A program made the position numbers and the translations under genes. DNA of 45,048 nucleotides, taken from Pelotomaculum sp. DTU098 (GTDB taxonomy: Bacteria > Bacillota > Desulfotomaculia > Desulfotomaculales > Pelotomaculaceae). The DNA is taken from NCBI GenBank assembly GCA_001512635.1, contig LFSA01000071.1:1-45048 (forward strand). The letters are read 5' to 3'. Shown here piece after piece: positions 29,301 to 36,391 of the stretch (positions are counted from its first letter, which is position 1; each line of letters opens with the position of its first letter). Below the pieces are notes generated by a model. The model saw only the letters and a list, made by a program, of their open reading frames with translations. It did no database searches and was not told the origin of the DNA.

Positions 29301-29538
29301 CAGGGTAGATTTTTTAATCGAGGCTTCCAGGACAATGAACCGGCCGGACCTGATGGAAGAAGCAAAAAAAAGGATGCAGTGGATGAGACTGCGCCGGGAA
29401 AAATTACATCATTATGTATTAAACAGTGAAGACGGGGGGGCGATCTTTGATCCTTCATTTTTCCAGGGATTGTCGGGAATTGGCTACCAAATGTTAAGAT
29501 GTCTGGCTCCGGATGATGTTTTTTCCGTACTGATTTAA
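26329..29538 (+). CDS. lanM: Class II lanthipeptide synthetase LanM (ProcM-like)
   Basis: Bifunctional enzyme that phosphorylates and eliminates Ser/Thr in a precursor core, then cyclises Cys onto them. The N-terminal DUF4135 dehydratase shows VYKPRELAVDKAWEGF near residue 300, GGNDFHAENIIA near 375 and LVDVETLL. The C-terminal LanC-like cyclase starts near 700 (GFSLYDGFLGLYLFMAAL). It has GLGHGMGGIA near 873 and zinc motifs GWCSG (about 940) and VCCGGSGR (about 987). The Cys-Cys-Gly replaces the usual Cys-His-Gly, as in the three-Cys zinc site of ProcM, the promiscuous prochlorosin enzyme. ATG 26329 is preferred to GTG 26323 from spacing to GAGGTGG. The precursor genes lie head-on downstream. 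Confidence 0.95.
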   Translation: MKLSQEEMYRVAGQGAFLKERLEGKTIPVCDKNRAQRVEEEWEMWKNKAGGNGGEQAFQRRLRVEGISLEKAKAALGEAVWRPDQPLPEWVNGLANLLSLFPVTREQIEKELYFNPEKDLIPHNDIVAWMLPLAYYGERQLLEKLGERKELLAPSAISNLSRTLIKRLSRLSFQTLLYHYRIFQNMQNPLALFGIGLTREKAEKAYADFAGELRAGKWADILLEYPVLARQVVSEITNWANNLRDMVEHLARDWDRLKRQFWAGREPGKVAGIEADASDAHNHGKSVCILTFSSGAKIVYKPRELAVDKAWEGFTRWLGQRGCKWTVKVPETLDCGSYGWTEYAEYQSMDREEEAADFYRRAGVLLAVLYVLGGNDFHAENIIAWREHPVLVDVETLLLHRVRPFQTESTALWQAEAAGAQEILNDSVVRTGFLPMWKRRNQKGDLVEWGALTSVQEDFKNLPLINGARLNVQDYQAELLEGFQETYGLFLKHKEELLGEASPLELFRGCKFRFLIRSSQVYADMLQYVSQPQFLKSGLIYSLEIERLAPAYLLYAPEEKLRELWNIFLSERDALERGDIPIFYGEASSLALRDHQKELCDAYFLQSALERTRYLIGKLNEEDLTFQTDLIRASLAIYGGSSHSEKRAIVKENMPQLKDVPLQEPGLFLEEAERIYEEIMGKRIIQPDGDATWIVKQYDVQTQKMNLGLIGFSLYDGFLGLYLFMAALYHQTGREDIRRDVIKMLQKFRKSLHDPDNPMPLHRFPLGLGSGVAGIIRVFAGLQYYLAEDFAEDVFFIIHKLLSSQVRQDKQFDVLGGAAGLLLVLTSIYQIYRKDAILDLAGIYAKELLKGRSTWKTGHRLWLSGIENAPLTGLGHGMGGIACALLRLYDLTGGQELWEAVEEALAYENSVYDKEYRNWPDFRKNPDLPKGQKAFMAGWCSGAPGIGLTRLAMMQHEKKLGFLRQDIENALAFTLAYPVDYSDHVCCGGSGRVDFLIEASRTMNRPDLMEEAKKRMQWMRLRREKLHHYVLNSEDGGAIFDPSFFQGLSGIGYQMLRCLAPDDVFSVLI

Positions 29539-29555
29539 AAATATCAGCGATATTT
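29539..29555. terminator. Small hairpin between convergent lanM and precursor gene
   Basis: AAATATC (29539-29545) pairs with GATATTT (29549-29555). It lies between two converging genes and may stop both, but it is AT-rich and weak. Confidence 0.4.
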
Positions 29556-29575
29556 CATATCAGTAACACAGTTTC

Positions 29576-29920
29576 TTAGTCGTCTAAACCGCATCTATTT
29601 TGAAGTCTACCTATGGCTGAAGCAACACAATACCAATAATTTAACACCGAAGCCAAAATCCATGCTGGTGTGTTGCCGCCGGCTACGGCGTCCAGCTCCG
29701 CTTCGCTCAACTCGCCCGTTGGACTAAGGTTTTTTGCCGTTTCGGCAAAGAAGGCCTCCAGATCATTATTATCGAATGAAAACCCTTGCTCGTTAGCCAG
29801 CTGGATCAATGCCTGCGTGCTTTCCTCCGCAGATGTCCTGGCCAGCTCTTTGAGCTGCTGCTGCAGGCTTTCGTCCTCATTCACCTTTGCATAAAAATTT
29901 TTTACATTTTCCACTGACAT
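29576..29920 (-). CDS. Nif11-type lanthipeptide precursor 1
   Basis: 114-residue RiPP precursor. The leader (1-82) is a Nif11-like domain (KNFYAKVNEDESLQQQLKEL, GFSFDNNDLEAFF) ending GELSEAELDAVAGG, a double-Gly site for a C39-type peptidase. The 32-residue core (83-114) contains two Cys plus Ser and Thr: NTPAWILASVLNYWYCVASA followed by IGRLQNRCGLDD, suited to lanthionine rings. AGAGAGGG precedes the ATG. It faces lanM on the opposite strand. The leader differs from precursor 2 at only three positions (E4D, K24I, T35M). Confidence 0.92.
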   Translation of the reverse strand: MSVENVKNFYAKVNEDESLQQQLKELARTSAEESTQALIQLANEQGFSFDNNDLEAFFAETAKNLSPTGELSEAELDAVAGGNTPAWILASVLNYWYCVASAIGRLQNRCGLDD

Positions 29921-29964
29921 GTGTATCCCTCTCTTTTTGGTTTATTGGTTTAAATCATGGTAAT

Positions 29965-29994
29965 AAAAGACGCCTGTATTCCGGTGTCTTTTTT
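29965..29994. terminator. Terminator between the two precursor genes
   Basis: GACGCC (29969-29974) pairs with GGTGTC (29983-29988), flanked by AAAA and TTTTTT, so it can act on both strands. On the minus strand it would separate precursor 2 from precursor 1, implying separate or attenuated expression. Confidence 0.6.
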
Positions 29995-29999
29995 ATAAA

Positions 30000-30043
30000 C
30001 GAGCTTCGTCAAAACCGCATGAACCCTGTAACGTTGCATTGAT
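30000..30043 (-). pseudogene. Vestige of a third lanthipeptide core
   Basis: In frame with precursor 2 and directly after its TAA, the minus strand reads INATLQGSCGFDEARL then stop. GSCGFDEA closely copies the core end SSCGLDEA of precursor 2. This looks like the tail of a further tandem precursor whose leader was deleted. Confidence 0.55.
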
Positions 30044-30412
30044 TTAACCAAAGGCCCTTTTTAAGTCAGCTTCGTCTAAACCGCATGAACTAATCGCTTT
30101 TTGTATGAGTGAAACAACACAAATATAAACATTTATAATCGAAGCTAAAGCCCATGTTTCTCCATCGCCGCCGGCTACGGCGTCCAGCTCCGCTTCGCTC
30201 AACTCGCCCGTTGGACTAAGGTTTTTTGCCGTTTCGGCAAAGAAGGCCTCCAGATCATTATTATCGAATGAAAACCCTTGCTCGTTAGCCAGCTGGATCA
30301 ATGCCTGCATGCTTTCCTCCGCAGACGTCCTGGCCAGCTCTATGAGCTGCTGCTGCAGGCTTTCGTCCTCATTCACTTTTGCATAAAAATTTTTAACATT
30401 ATCCACTGACAT
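30044..30412 (-). CDS. Nif11-type lanthipeptide precursor 2
   Basis: 122-residue precursor with a leader practically identical to precursor 1 up to LSEAELDAVAGG (residue 82). The 40-residue core (83-122) is DGETWALASIINVYICVVSL then IQKAISSCGLDEADLKRAFG, with two Cys, one Thr and several Ser. The shared pattern W-LAS--N-Y-CV-S-I and the terminal CGLD show both cores come from one ancestor. The ATG has GGGAGGAA upstream. A TTGACA occurs on the minus strand at 30482-30477 but no matching -10 was fixed. Substrate for the LanM, by inference from proximity and leader type. Confidence 0.92.
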   Translation of the reverse strand: MSVDNVKNFYAKVNEDESLQQQLIELARTSAEESMQALIQLANEQGFSFDNNDLEAFFAETAKNLSPTGELSEAELDAVAGGDGETWALASIINVYICVVSLIQKAISSCGLDEADLKRAFG

Positions 30413-30681
30413 GTGTATTCCTCCCTTTTTGGTTTATTGGTTTAAATATGGTCTTTGCCTTTAATACGATTATTATGTCAAAGTATTACACATTTTCTCA
30501 GCAATGATATCGAAAAATTTTAACACCGGGGCCAATTTGCCCGGAAGCACCCCTGTTTTTGAAAGTTGACTGAGAACGGGCTAACCCCTAACTATGGTAG
30601 AGTATAATTGCACGACAGCTTGAACGGCAAGTACAGGCTGTTCAGCTACTGCGTAAAAAACGGTCGCACCTCCGATACACC

Positions 30682-31230
30682 CTATTCAATGCTGCTTAAA
30701 ATAGTTTCCAGACTTTTTTCCGGTTTGTTTTCGTCGATACCTATATACACAAGATCGATTTTTCTTTTGATCGCTCCTTGCCTTAAAACTTCCATAAACA
30801 CGCCTGGTTGCCGGACACATACTAATTGATCAACTCTTTTATTGTTGGTCTGCCCTGTATTGTCTATCTTACCGCCCCATTCGCCATCAAAGCAAAAGTC
30901 AATACCACAGGATGGGCTTCCATTAATACCAAGTACCGGCCCAACAGCATAACCGCAGCGGCGATATTCTTCAAGCTGGTTTATTATATCTCCAGCCAGC
31001 CTATGGCAATGACTGATAAAAAACGGGTTGTTATACTGGCTGCGGCATTGACCCCAACGTTTCAATCCCCCGTGGGTAAATTCTGGGCATGGTGACTGAA
31101 TTATACCGTAACCCCTTTCCAGAAGCTGGGGAATAATCATTTTGCCAGCTTCATTTTTTACACCCGAGTTTAGAATTTTGGCATGGTAATTAAGCAAACA
31201 ATGGGCGATAACAACAACTCTCTTAGCCAA
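30682..31230 (-). CDS. TudS-like (DUF523-related) putative desulfidase
   Basis: 182-residue cytosolic protein with three conserved Cys that in TudS ligate a [4Fe-4S] cluster for thiouracil desulfuration: AHCLLN (Cys11), QSPCPE (Cys48) and GSPSCGI (Cys108). The spacing fits the DUF523/TudS family. It sits upstream of the precursor genes on the same strand, but nothing ties it to peptide maturation, so I treat it as an unrelated neighbour. Confidence 0.75.
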   Translation of the reverse strand: MAKRVVVIAHCLLNYHAKILNSGVKNEAGKMIIPQLLERGYGIIQSPCPEFTHGGLKRWGQCRSQYNNPFFISHCHRLAGDIINQLEEYRRCGYAVGPVLGINGSPSCGIDFCFDGEWGGKIDNTGQTNNKRVDQLVCVRQPGVFMEVLRQGAIKRKIDLVYIGIDENKPEKSLETILSSIE

Positions 31231-31874
31231 TTTTCATCCACAACCGCCTTTCTATGGTGAGGTTTAGTGAGGATGGGTGAAGCAGAAATCAAGCCTGGCT
31301 CCCGCCCGGCATATGATAACCCAATTTAAATTGTACTTTATTTTAAAGGTTTTATGATGTGTATGTCGAATTATATCGATATGGATAATACAGCATAACG
31401 ATAGAGGAACTTCAAAATTGATTTTTTAAGATAAGCATCAAAACGCTGAGTTGGCCAAGCTTACCTGGTTTGAAGATCAGTTTCGCATGAGCCGGTGCGG
31501 GTATTAAAGGATCCCCCATTCCAAAAGTCGGTATAAAGAGGAAGACAACAGGAGGTGTATTTGGTTTAACATCTATAAAAGTTAAACTGGGTTGATATAG
31601 TGTCTTTTTAACCTGCTTTTGGGGAATAATATGGATCCTGTTATATGGTGCAGCCCTATTCCCGTTAATACAATATGGCTACAAGTAAGCATGGCACCTC
31701 CAGCTCTTGTAAAAAAGATTCCATACTCGCTATCGAGACCGCAATAAGAATTATGGTTTCTCTAGCGATTCCGTAGGGATTAAGTAAGAGTGTTCCTAAA
31801 TCGTTATTAATTATTAAATATGTGTTAAAATGATTGCCTGTTTTATCCAAAAATAAAGAACTAGGAGGTTATTT
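31231..31874. other. Long gap with coding debris
   Basis: About 640 bases with no intact gene. A short frame around 31440-31506 reads AELAKLTWFEDQFRMSRCGY then stop and looks like the end of a lost gene. AGGAGGTG at 31551-31557 is an orphan ribosome site followed only by a 3-codon frame. A minus-strand 61-codon frame (31665-31850) has no recognisable features. The last bases carry the ribosome site AGGAGG of the next gene. Confidence 0.4.
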
Positions 31875-32252
31875 ATGATTATTGCAGTTGCCGCCGATGA
31901 TCAATCCTTGGAAAGCCGGGTATCGGAAGAATTTGAATCATGCAAGTATTTACTGATTGTAGACATGGACAAAATGGAATTTAAAGCCGTCGAAAATGAA
32001 GGTGACCCGCTTGGAGTAGACCTGGCACGAAAAATAACCGAATATAGATGTGAAGGTGTTGTAACCGGTAAGCTGACGCCTGCGGCCTTTGAGATCATGG
32101 CTGAGGACGGTGTTACAAGATTTGACGGACGCGGTTATAGCGTAAAAGAAGCACTTGATTTAGTGGATAAACGTGCCTTGGAGCTGATTAAAAACCCCGA
32201 GGGTATGGATGGTTGCGGCGGCGATCACAATCACGGTGGTTTTCTTAACTGA
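31875..32252 (+). CDS. NifX/NifB-type iron-molybdenum cofactor-binding domain protein
   Basis: Dinitrogenase iron-molybdenum cofactor biosynthesis fold, 125 residues: MIIAVAADDQSLESRVSEEF at the N terminus, a central VVTGKLTPAAFEIM, FDGRGYSVKEAL, and a metal-binding-like Cys/His tail DGCGGDHNHGG. Such stand-alone proteins are common in anaerobes, often near Mrp/ORP ATPases rather than nif genes. No nif gene is seen here, so its role is open. ATG follows CTAGGAGG. Confidence 0.85.
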   Translation: MIIAVAADDQSLESRVSEEFESCKYLLIVDMDKMEFKAVENEGDPLGVDLARKITEYRCEGVVTGKLTPAAFEIMAEDGVTRFDGRGYSVKEALDLVDKRALELIKNPEGMDGCGGDHNHGGFLN

Positions 32253-32875
32253 TATGGGCACCGGAAGGATTATCTAAGGATCTTTTGAAAAAATCTCGTC
32301 ATTATTAGACTAGGTCCGAAAATGTCTATTTTCATGCTAGAGATGAATAGATAAAAGAATGCTTTTAGAGCACCTCCCCGCAGTAAATCCATTAACCTTA
32401 AAAGGGGTGTGCATTTAATTTTAGATCATTTTTAGTATCTAGACAAAAGTAGCACAATAAGCGAGCCAGTAGTATTTCCTGTTGCTTTAATCTAAAGTTT
32501 AACACTTGGAGAAACAAAAAAAGCTCTCTAGCCAGTGGCATTTAACGGTTTAGAGAGCTTTATGTTTTTTGTGGCAGTATATATGACAGGCCAATCTGGT
32601 TGGTTTACTTTGGTTACCCGGCACTCCTTGCTGGAGTGGAGGCATCTGCCCCGTAAAATTTGAGCGAGTTCCCAGGATTTTATTTTTTAGAAGCTTAACG
32701 GGGCGATAAGCATCCGGCGGAACAGGGAAAATGAAGTCGTGGTTTGGTTCACAGGGTTTTTGGGAATGAACCAGTTGTCAGGTAAATATTGAAGGAACAT
32801 CCGGTTGTGAAGCGAAATTTATAATACATCTGCCGGATAGATTATTGTCCGGGCAATAAAGTATAGGAGGAATTC
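32253..32875. other. Gap between NifX-like gene and exonuclease III
   Basis: About 620 bases with no gene. It has a strong terminator hairpin at 32520-32570 and, downstream, a stretch with nested pairing potential (32613-32715). TATAAT at 32820-32825 is a possible -10 for exonuclease III, flanked by ATCCGG/CCGGAT arms (32799-32804 and 32833-32838). Confidence 0.4.
32520..32570 (+). terminator. Rho-independent terminator
   Basis: Perfect 11-bp arms AAAGCTCTCTA (32520-32530) and TAGAGAGCTTT (32551-32561) with a 20-base loop, then ATGTTTTTT. Acts in + direction; A-rich upstream flank allows minus action too. Confidence 0.7.
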
Positions 32876-33631
32876 ATGAAAATTGTTTCCTGGAATGTCA
32901 ACGGTTTACGGGCAAGTTTGAATGAAGGATTTATCCAATTCTTTAATTCTGTGGAGGCCGATATATTCTGCATCCAAGAAACAAAGATGCAGCAGGGACA
33001 GGTGGACATCGGGCTGGAAGGTTATGAGGAATACTGGAATAGCGCCGTTAAAAAGGGTTATTCAGGGACAGCTGTCTTTTCCAGGATCAAAGCAGACTCT
33101 GTATCATTTGATCTGGGCAAGGAAGAGCATAGTTCGGAGGGACGCGTCATCACCCTTGAATATCGTGACTTCTACCTGGTGAATGCCTATGCTCCAAATG
33201 CCCAAAGGGGACTGACCAGGCTTGATTACCGGTTGATGTGGCAGGATGATTTTTGCAGCCATTTAAAAAGTCTGGATGCAAAAAAACCGGTAATAGTCTG
33301 TGGAGATTTAAATGTGGCCCACCAGGAGATTGATTTGAAAAATCCCAAGTCCAATGTGAATAACGCGGGGTTTACTCCTCAGGAACGCGAAAAAATGTCA
33401 GAGCTCTTGGATGCGGGATTTATTGATACATTCCGCTATTTAAATCCAGATAAAGAGGGGGCGTATACCTGGTGGTCCTACAGGTCTAACGCGCGTGCGA
33501 AAAATATTGGTTGGCGCATTGATTACTTTCTTGTTTCAGAACGGATAAAAGACCTGATCCAGGATGCGCTGATTTATTCGGATGTTATGGGTAGCGATCA
33601 TTGCCCTATCGGCCTGGTGATTTCCCTCTAA
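32876..33631 (+). CDS. xth: Exodeoxyribonuclease III
   Basis: AP endonuclease/3'-5' exonuclease of base excision repair. EEP-superfamily motifs in order: SWNVNGLRA (residues 4-12), CIQETKMQ with the metal Glu, the GYSGTAVFS loop, YAPNAQRG, CGDLNVAHQEIDL, AYTWWSYR and final GSDHCPIGL with the catalytic Asp-His. 251 residues, full length. AGGAGG lies just before the ATG. Confidence 0.95.
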   Translation: MKIVSWNVNGLRASLNEGFIQFFNSVEADIFCIQETKMQQGQVDIGLEGYEEYWNSAVKKGYSGTAVFSRIKADSVSFDLGKEEHSSEGRVITLEYRDFYLVNAYAPNAQRGLTRLDYRLMWQDDFCSHLKSLDAKKPVIVCGDLNVAHQEIDLKNPKSNVNNAGFTPQEREKMSELLDAGFIDTFRYLNPDKEGAYTWWSYRSNARAKNIGWRIDYFLVSERIKDLIQDALIYSDVMGSDHCPIGLVISL

Positions 33632-33883
33632 CTCTCTAAGTGAAAGCCGAACAGATTGAAACTTGTTTTATTGTGCTTCTTCATTGCATCCAGTGCGCAG
33701 ATGGCACCTGTGATGGGGCTTAGAGTGCACTGGATTAGCTTTGAGGGAGAACGAATCAAACTCGACAAAAATCGATTGGAAACGCTGATTGCCTGTTAAA
33801 TATCTTAATATTTGTTGTATACTATGAAATAGATTTTTTAAACGAAGTTAGTTCTTAATCAGGGAATATGAAAGGAGACTACA
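33632..33883. other. Intergenic region with a coding remnant
   Basis: The + frame ending at TAA near 33797 reads SFEGERIKLDKNRLETLIAC and resembles the end of a lost protein. No intact gene; AAAGGAG precedes the purC-like gene. Confidence 0.3.
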
Positions 33884-34564
33884 ATGAAAAAAGTATACAA
33901 GGGCAAAACCAAGGATGTATTCGCCTTGGAAAACGGGAACTACCGCCTGGTATTCAAGGATGATGTAACAGGTGAGAATGGTGTTTTTGACCCTGGGGCC
34001 AACACAGTGGGGCTTTCTATCGAAGGGATAGGAAAAGAAAACCTTCGGGTATCTGTCTTGTTCTTTGAAATGCTAAAAAAGGCCGGCATCCATACCCACT
34101 ATATAAGTGCCGATATAGAAAACGGAACCATGGACGTCAAACCGGCAAAAACTTTCGGCAAAGGCCTGGAGATTATCTGTCGCTACAGAGCGGTGGGTAG
34201 CTTCCTGCGCCGTTATGGAGCCTATGTGCAGGAAGGGGACAAGCTGGACGCTTACGTAGAAGCTACGTTAAAGGATGATCAAAGGGGAGATCCTCTAGTT
34301 ACGGTGGAAGGTTTGGAGGCCCTGGGCATTATGACTGCGGCGCAATTTGCAGAAATCAAAGCAAGCACTCAGAAAATTTCAGCATTGATTAGGGATGAGC
34401 TACAGAGGAAAGGATTAGAGCTATACGACATCAAGTTTGAATTCGGTATCGACAGTGACGGCAATGTAATGCTGATAGACGAAATCTCATCGGGTAACAT
34501 GCGAGTCTATAAAGACGGCAAGATTATGGAGCCGCTGGACTTGACTGCAGCGCTCGTCGAATAG
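33884..34564 (+). CDS. Divergent SAICAR synthetase (PurC-like)
   Basis: Fold of PurC, the purine enzyme joining CAIR and aspartate: [17 protein letters not shown] at the N terminus, [34 protein letters not shown] at the back. It is 226 residues, slightly short. The usual DE-x-TPD-x-x-R substrate motif appears as DEISSGNMR, and the FNG motif region is altered to [11 protein letters not shown]. It stands alone, not in a pur operon. It could be a functional second PurC or an enzyme on a related substrate; I am sure of the family, not of the reaction. Confidence 0.75.
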   Translation: MKKVYKGKTKDVFALENGNYRLVFKDDVTGENGVFDPGANTVGLSIEGIGKENLRVSVLFFEMLKKAGIHTHYISADIENGTMDVKPAKTFGKGLEIICRYRAVGSFLRRYGAYVQEGDKLDAYVEATLKDDQRGDPLVTVEGLEALGIMTAAQFAEIKASTQKISALIRDELQRKGLELYDIKFEFGIDSDGNVMLIDEISSGNMRVYKDGKIMEPLDLTAALVE

Positions 34565-35024
34565 AACTTAATGTTTTGAACAAGCTTTAAGGATACGCAT
34601 TGTTACTTCGTGTATCGCTTCAATTTTTTATAGAAGTTTTCGCCGGTACCTACGAGTATAACGACGACAACGGTTTCGTCATTTTCTTGATTAATATTAT
34701 CAAAGAAACAAAGAAAACTCAGGGGCAGGGGGAATCAAATCTCTACTGCCCCTTCCCTGCCTTTATAAAGCCAGACCTGGAACACGATACCGTCCTTTAT
34801 GGTTTTATGACGGGCAAACGCCGTCTGCGCAATCATTTCTTTAACTCTATTCGCCGGCCTCTAAGCTGTCGAAAAGTTGAATACCCCCTGATTGCAGTTA
34901 TCCGGGGTTTTATTTGGGATGATCGAAAGGCCTTTAACTATGATGGGCTCACTGGCAGGGTTAATCAAGGTTCTACGGTGGCAAAACAAATAGCCGGTTT
35001 CTTAAACCCGGCTACCCCTGCAAT
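34565..35024. other. Gap between purC-like gene and xdh operon; possible relic ORF
   Basis: A + frame from TTG 34600 runs 158 codons to 35076, crossing into the antisense of the xdh iron-sulfur gene. It has no ribosome site and no recognised domain, so I do not call it a gene. Its end (34972-34998) is a 26/27 match to the Walker A region of the broken exporter at 38347-38373. The same segment forms the xdh terminator. Confidence 0.35.
34985..35014 (-). terminator. Terminator of the xdh operon
   Basis: On the minus strand TAGCCGG and CCGGCTA arms (34991-34997 with 35008-35014), extended by AAA/TTT across one bulge, then TTTGTTTTG. It lies just beyond the stop of the 2Fe-2S subunit gene. Confidence 0.65.
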
Positions 35025-35495
35025 TTATTCTCCATCTCCTATGACCCTTTCGACGGCCCTGATAATGTTCTGGTAACCCGTACAGCGGCACATATTACCG
35101 GATAACCCTTTAATTATGTCCTCTCTGGTCAGTTTTTTGCCGCTATCCAAAAGAGCTCTGGCCGACATTATAAAGCCGGGGGTGCAAAAACCGCACTGGA
35201 CAGCTCCTTCATCCACAAAGGCCTGCTGCAGTTTAGACAGCTTGCCCTCTATTTCTTCCCCTTCGATTGTCCTGATTTCTTTACCGTCGGCCCAAACAGC
35301 CAGGTAAATACAGGAATCAAATGGCTCACCGTTGATGAGTACAGTACAAGCGCCGCATTCGCCCACGGAACAGCCCCTTTTCACGCCTTTTAAATTAAGC
35401 CGCCCGCGCAACACTTCTAACAGGGATTCACGTATATCGACCTCAACAACCACTTCCCGGCCATTAACCCGCATTGTAATTTTTTTGGTCATCAT
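35025..35495 (-). CDS. Xanthine-dehydrogenase-type [2Fe-2S] subunit
   Basis: Small iron-sulfur subunit of a molybdenum hydroxylase (xanthine dehydrogenase/CO dehydrogenase family). The plant-ferredoxin-type cluster is bound by Cys42, 47, 50 and 62 (GCSVGECGACTVLING). The second cluster is bound by Cys101, 104, 136 and 138 (CGFCTPG and CRCTGYQ). 156 residues, full length. It overlaps the FAD-subunit gene by 4 bases, so the two are translationally coupled. The molybdenum subunit upstream is truncated, so the complex is probably not functional unless another copy exists. Confidence 0.93.
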   Translation of the reverse strand: MMTKKITMRVNGREVVVEVDIRESLLEVLRGRLNLKGVKRGCSVGECGACTVLINGEPFDSCIYLAVWADGKEIRTIEGEEIEGKLSKLQQAFVDEGAVQCGFCTPGFIMSARALLDSGKKLTREDIIKGLSGNMCRCTGYQNIIRAVERVIGDGE

Positions 35496-36373
35496 TGCAG
35501 CTTACCCCCAGTTTTGATAAATGCTTGTTTAAATGCCCGTTTGCTAAGTTCTTCAACCAGGTGTAATCTAAATTCTCTGGAAGCGCGCCAGGATGTTCTA
35601 GGGTTCACCTCTGCAACAGCTGATTTGACAACCTCCTGCAGCAATTCCTCGTTGAAGGTTTTCCCCTTTACCATCGTTTCAGTTTTTCTGCAGCGTACAG
35701 GTGTGGGAGCTGCGACTCCGAAGGCCAGCCTGAAATCTTCAATCACTGCTTGCTCAGTTATTTTACAAACAACCGCGCAGCCCAGGGTAGCTATGTCCAT
35801 GGCCTTACGCATGGAATACTTTATGTAGTGGCCGGCAAAGCCCTTGTAGTTATCCGGAGAGAGCAGCACAGCCGTCAAAATTTCATCGTGCTGCAAGTCT
35901 ACTTGACCAGGACCTTGATAGAAATCCGTAATCTCAATAACCCGGGTGCCTGAAGCCCCTTGAATTCGCAAGCGGGCGTTTAAGGCAAAGAGGGTGGGGG
36001 CAGTGTCAGAGGAGGTTGAGCCGTTACATATATTACCACCGATAGTACCCACATTTCGGACCTGGGGACCGCCTATCGTCTCCACAGCCTCAGCCAAAAC
36101 CGGTACATTTTTTTTAATTACTGGGTGATTGGCAATTTTGCTGAAGGTAGTCCCTGCTCCAATAACAATGGTACCGTCCGGTTCCAATGAAATACCGGAG
36201 ATTTCAGATAAATTGTGGATGCTGATCAGTTCAGCCGCTTCAATTTTCCCCTGGTGCATCTTAATCAACAGGTCACTGCCGCCGGCAATGAGACGGGCTT
36301 TGGGATTTGCCTGTAGTAGTTCAATAGCCTCCCTGACAGAATGGGCTTCAAAGTATTTGGTAATATTGTACAT
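35492..36373 (-). CDS. Xanthine-dehydrogenase-type FAD-binding subunit
   Basis: Middle (CoxM/XdhB-like) subunit with FAD-binding PCMH fold: LIAGGSDLLIKMHQG near residue 30 and VGTIGGNICNGSTSSDTAP near 110. It then has the CO-dehydrogenase flavoprotein C-terminal domain with VAAPTPVRCRKTE. 293 residues, normal. It transfers electrons from the iron-sulfur subunit to NAD or a carrier. Second gene of the minus-strand xdh operon. Confidence 0.93.
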   Translation of the reverse strand: MYNITKYFEAHSVREAIELLQANPKARLIAGGSDLLIKMHQGKIEAAELISIHNLSEISGISLEPDGTIVIGAGTTFSKIANHPVIKKNVPVLAEAVETIGGPQVRNVGTIGGNICNGSTSSDTAPTLFALNARLRIQGASGTRVIEITDFYQGPGQVDLQHDEILTAVLLSPDNYKGFAGHYIKYSMRKAMDIATLGCAVVCKITEQAVIEDFRLAFGVAAPTPVRCRKTETMVKGKTFNEELLQEVVKSAVAEVNPRTSWRASREFRLHLVEELSKRAFKQAFIKTGGKLQ

Positions 36374-36391
36374 GGTTGTTCACCGTCCTTT

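Noticed and set aside
34600-35076. 158-codon + frame between purC-like gene and xdh
   Set aside because: No ribosome site or domain, and it overlaps the terminator and antisense of the 2Fe-2S gene; kept only as a possible relic containing the exporter fragment.
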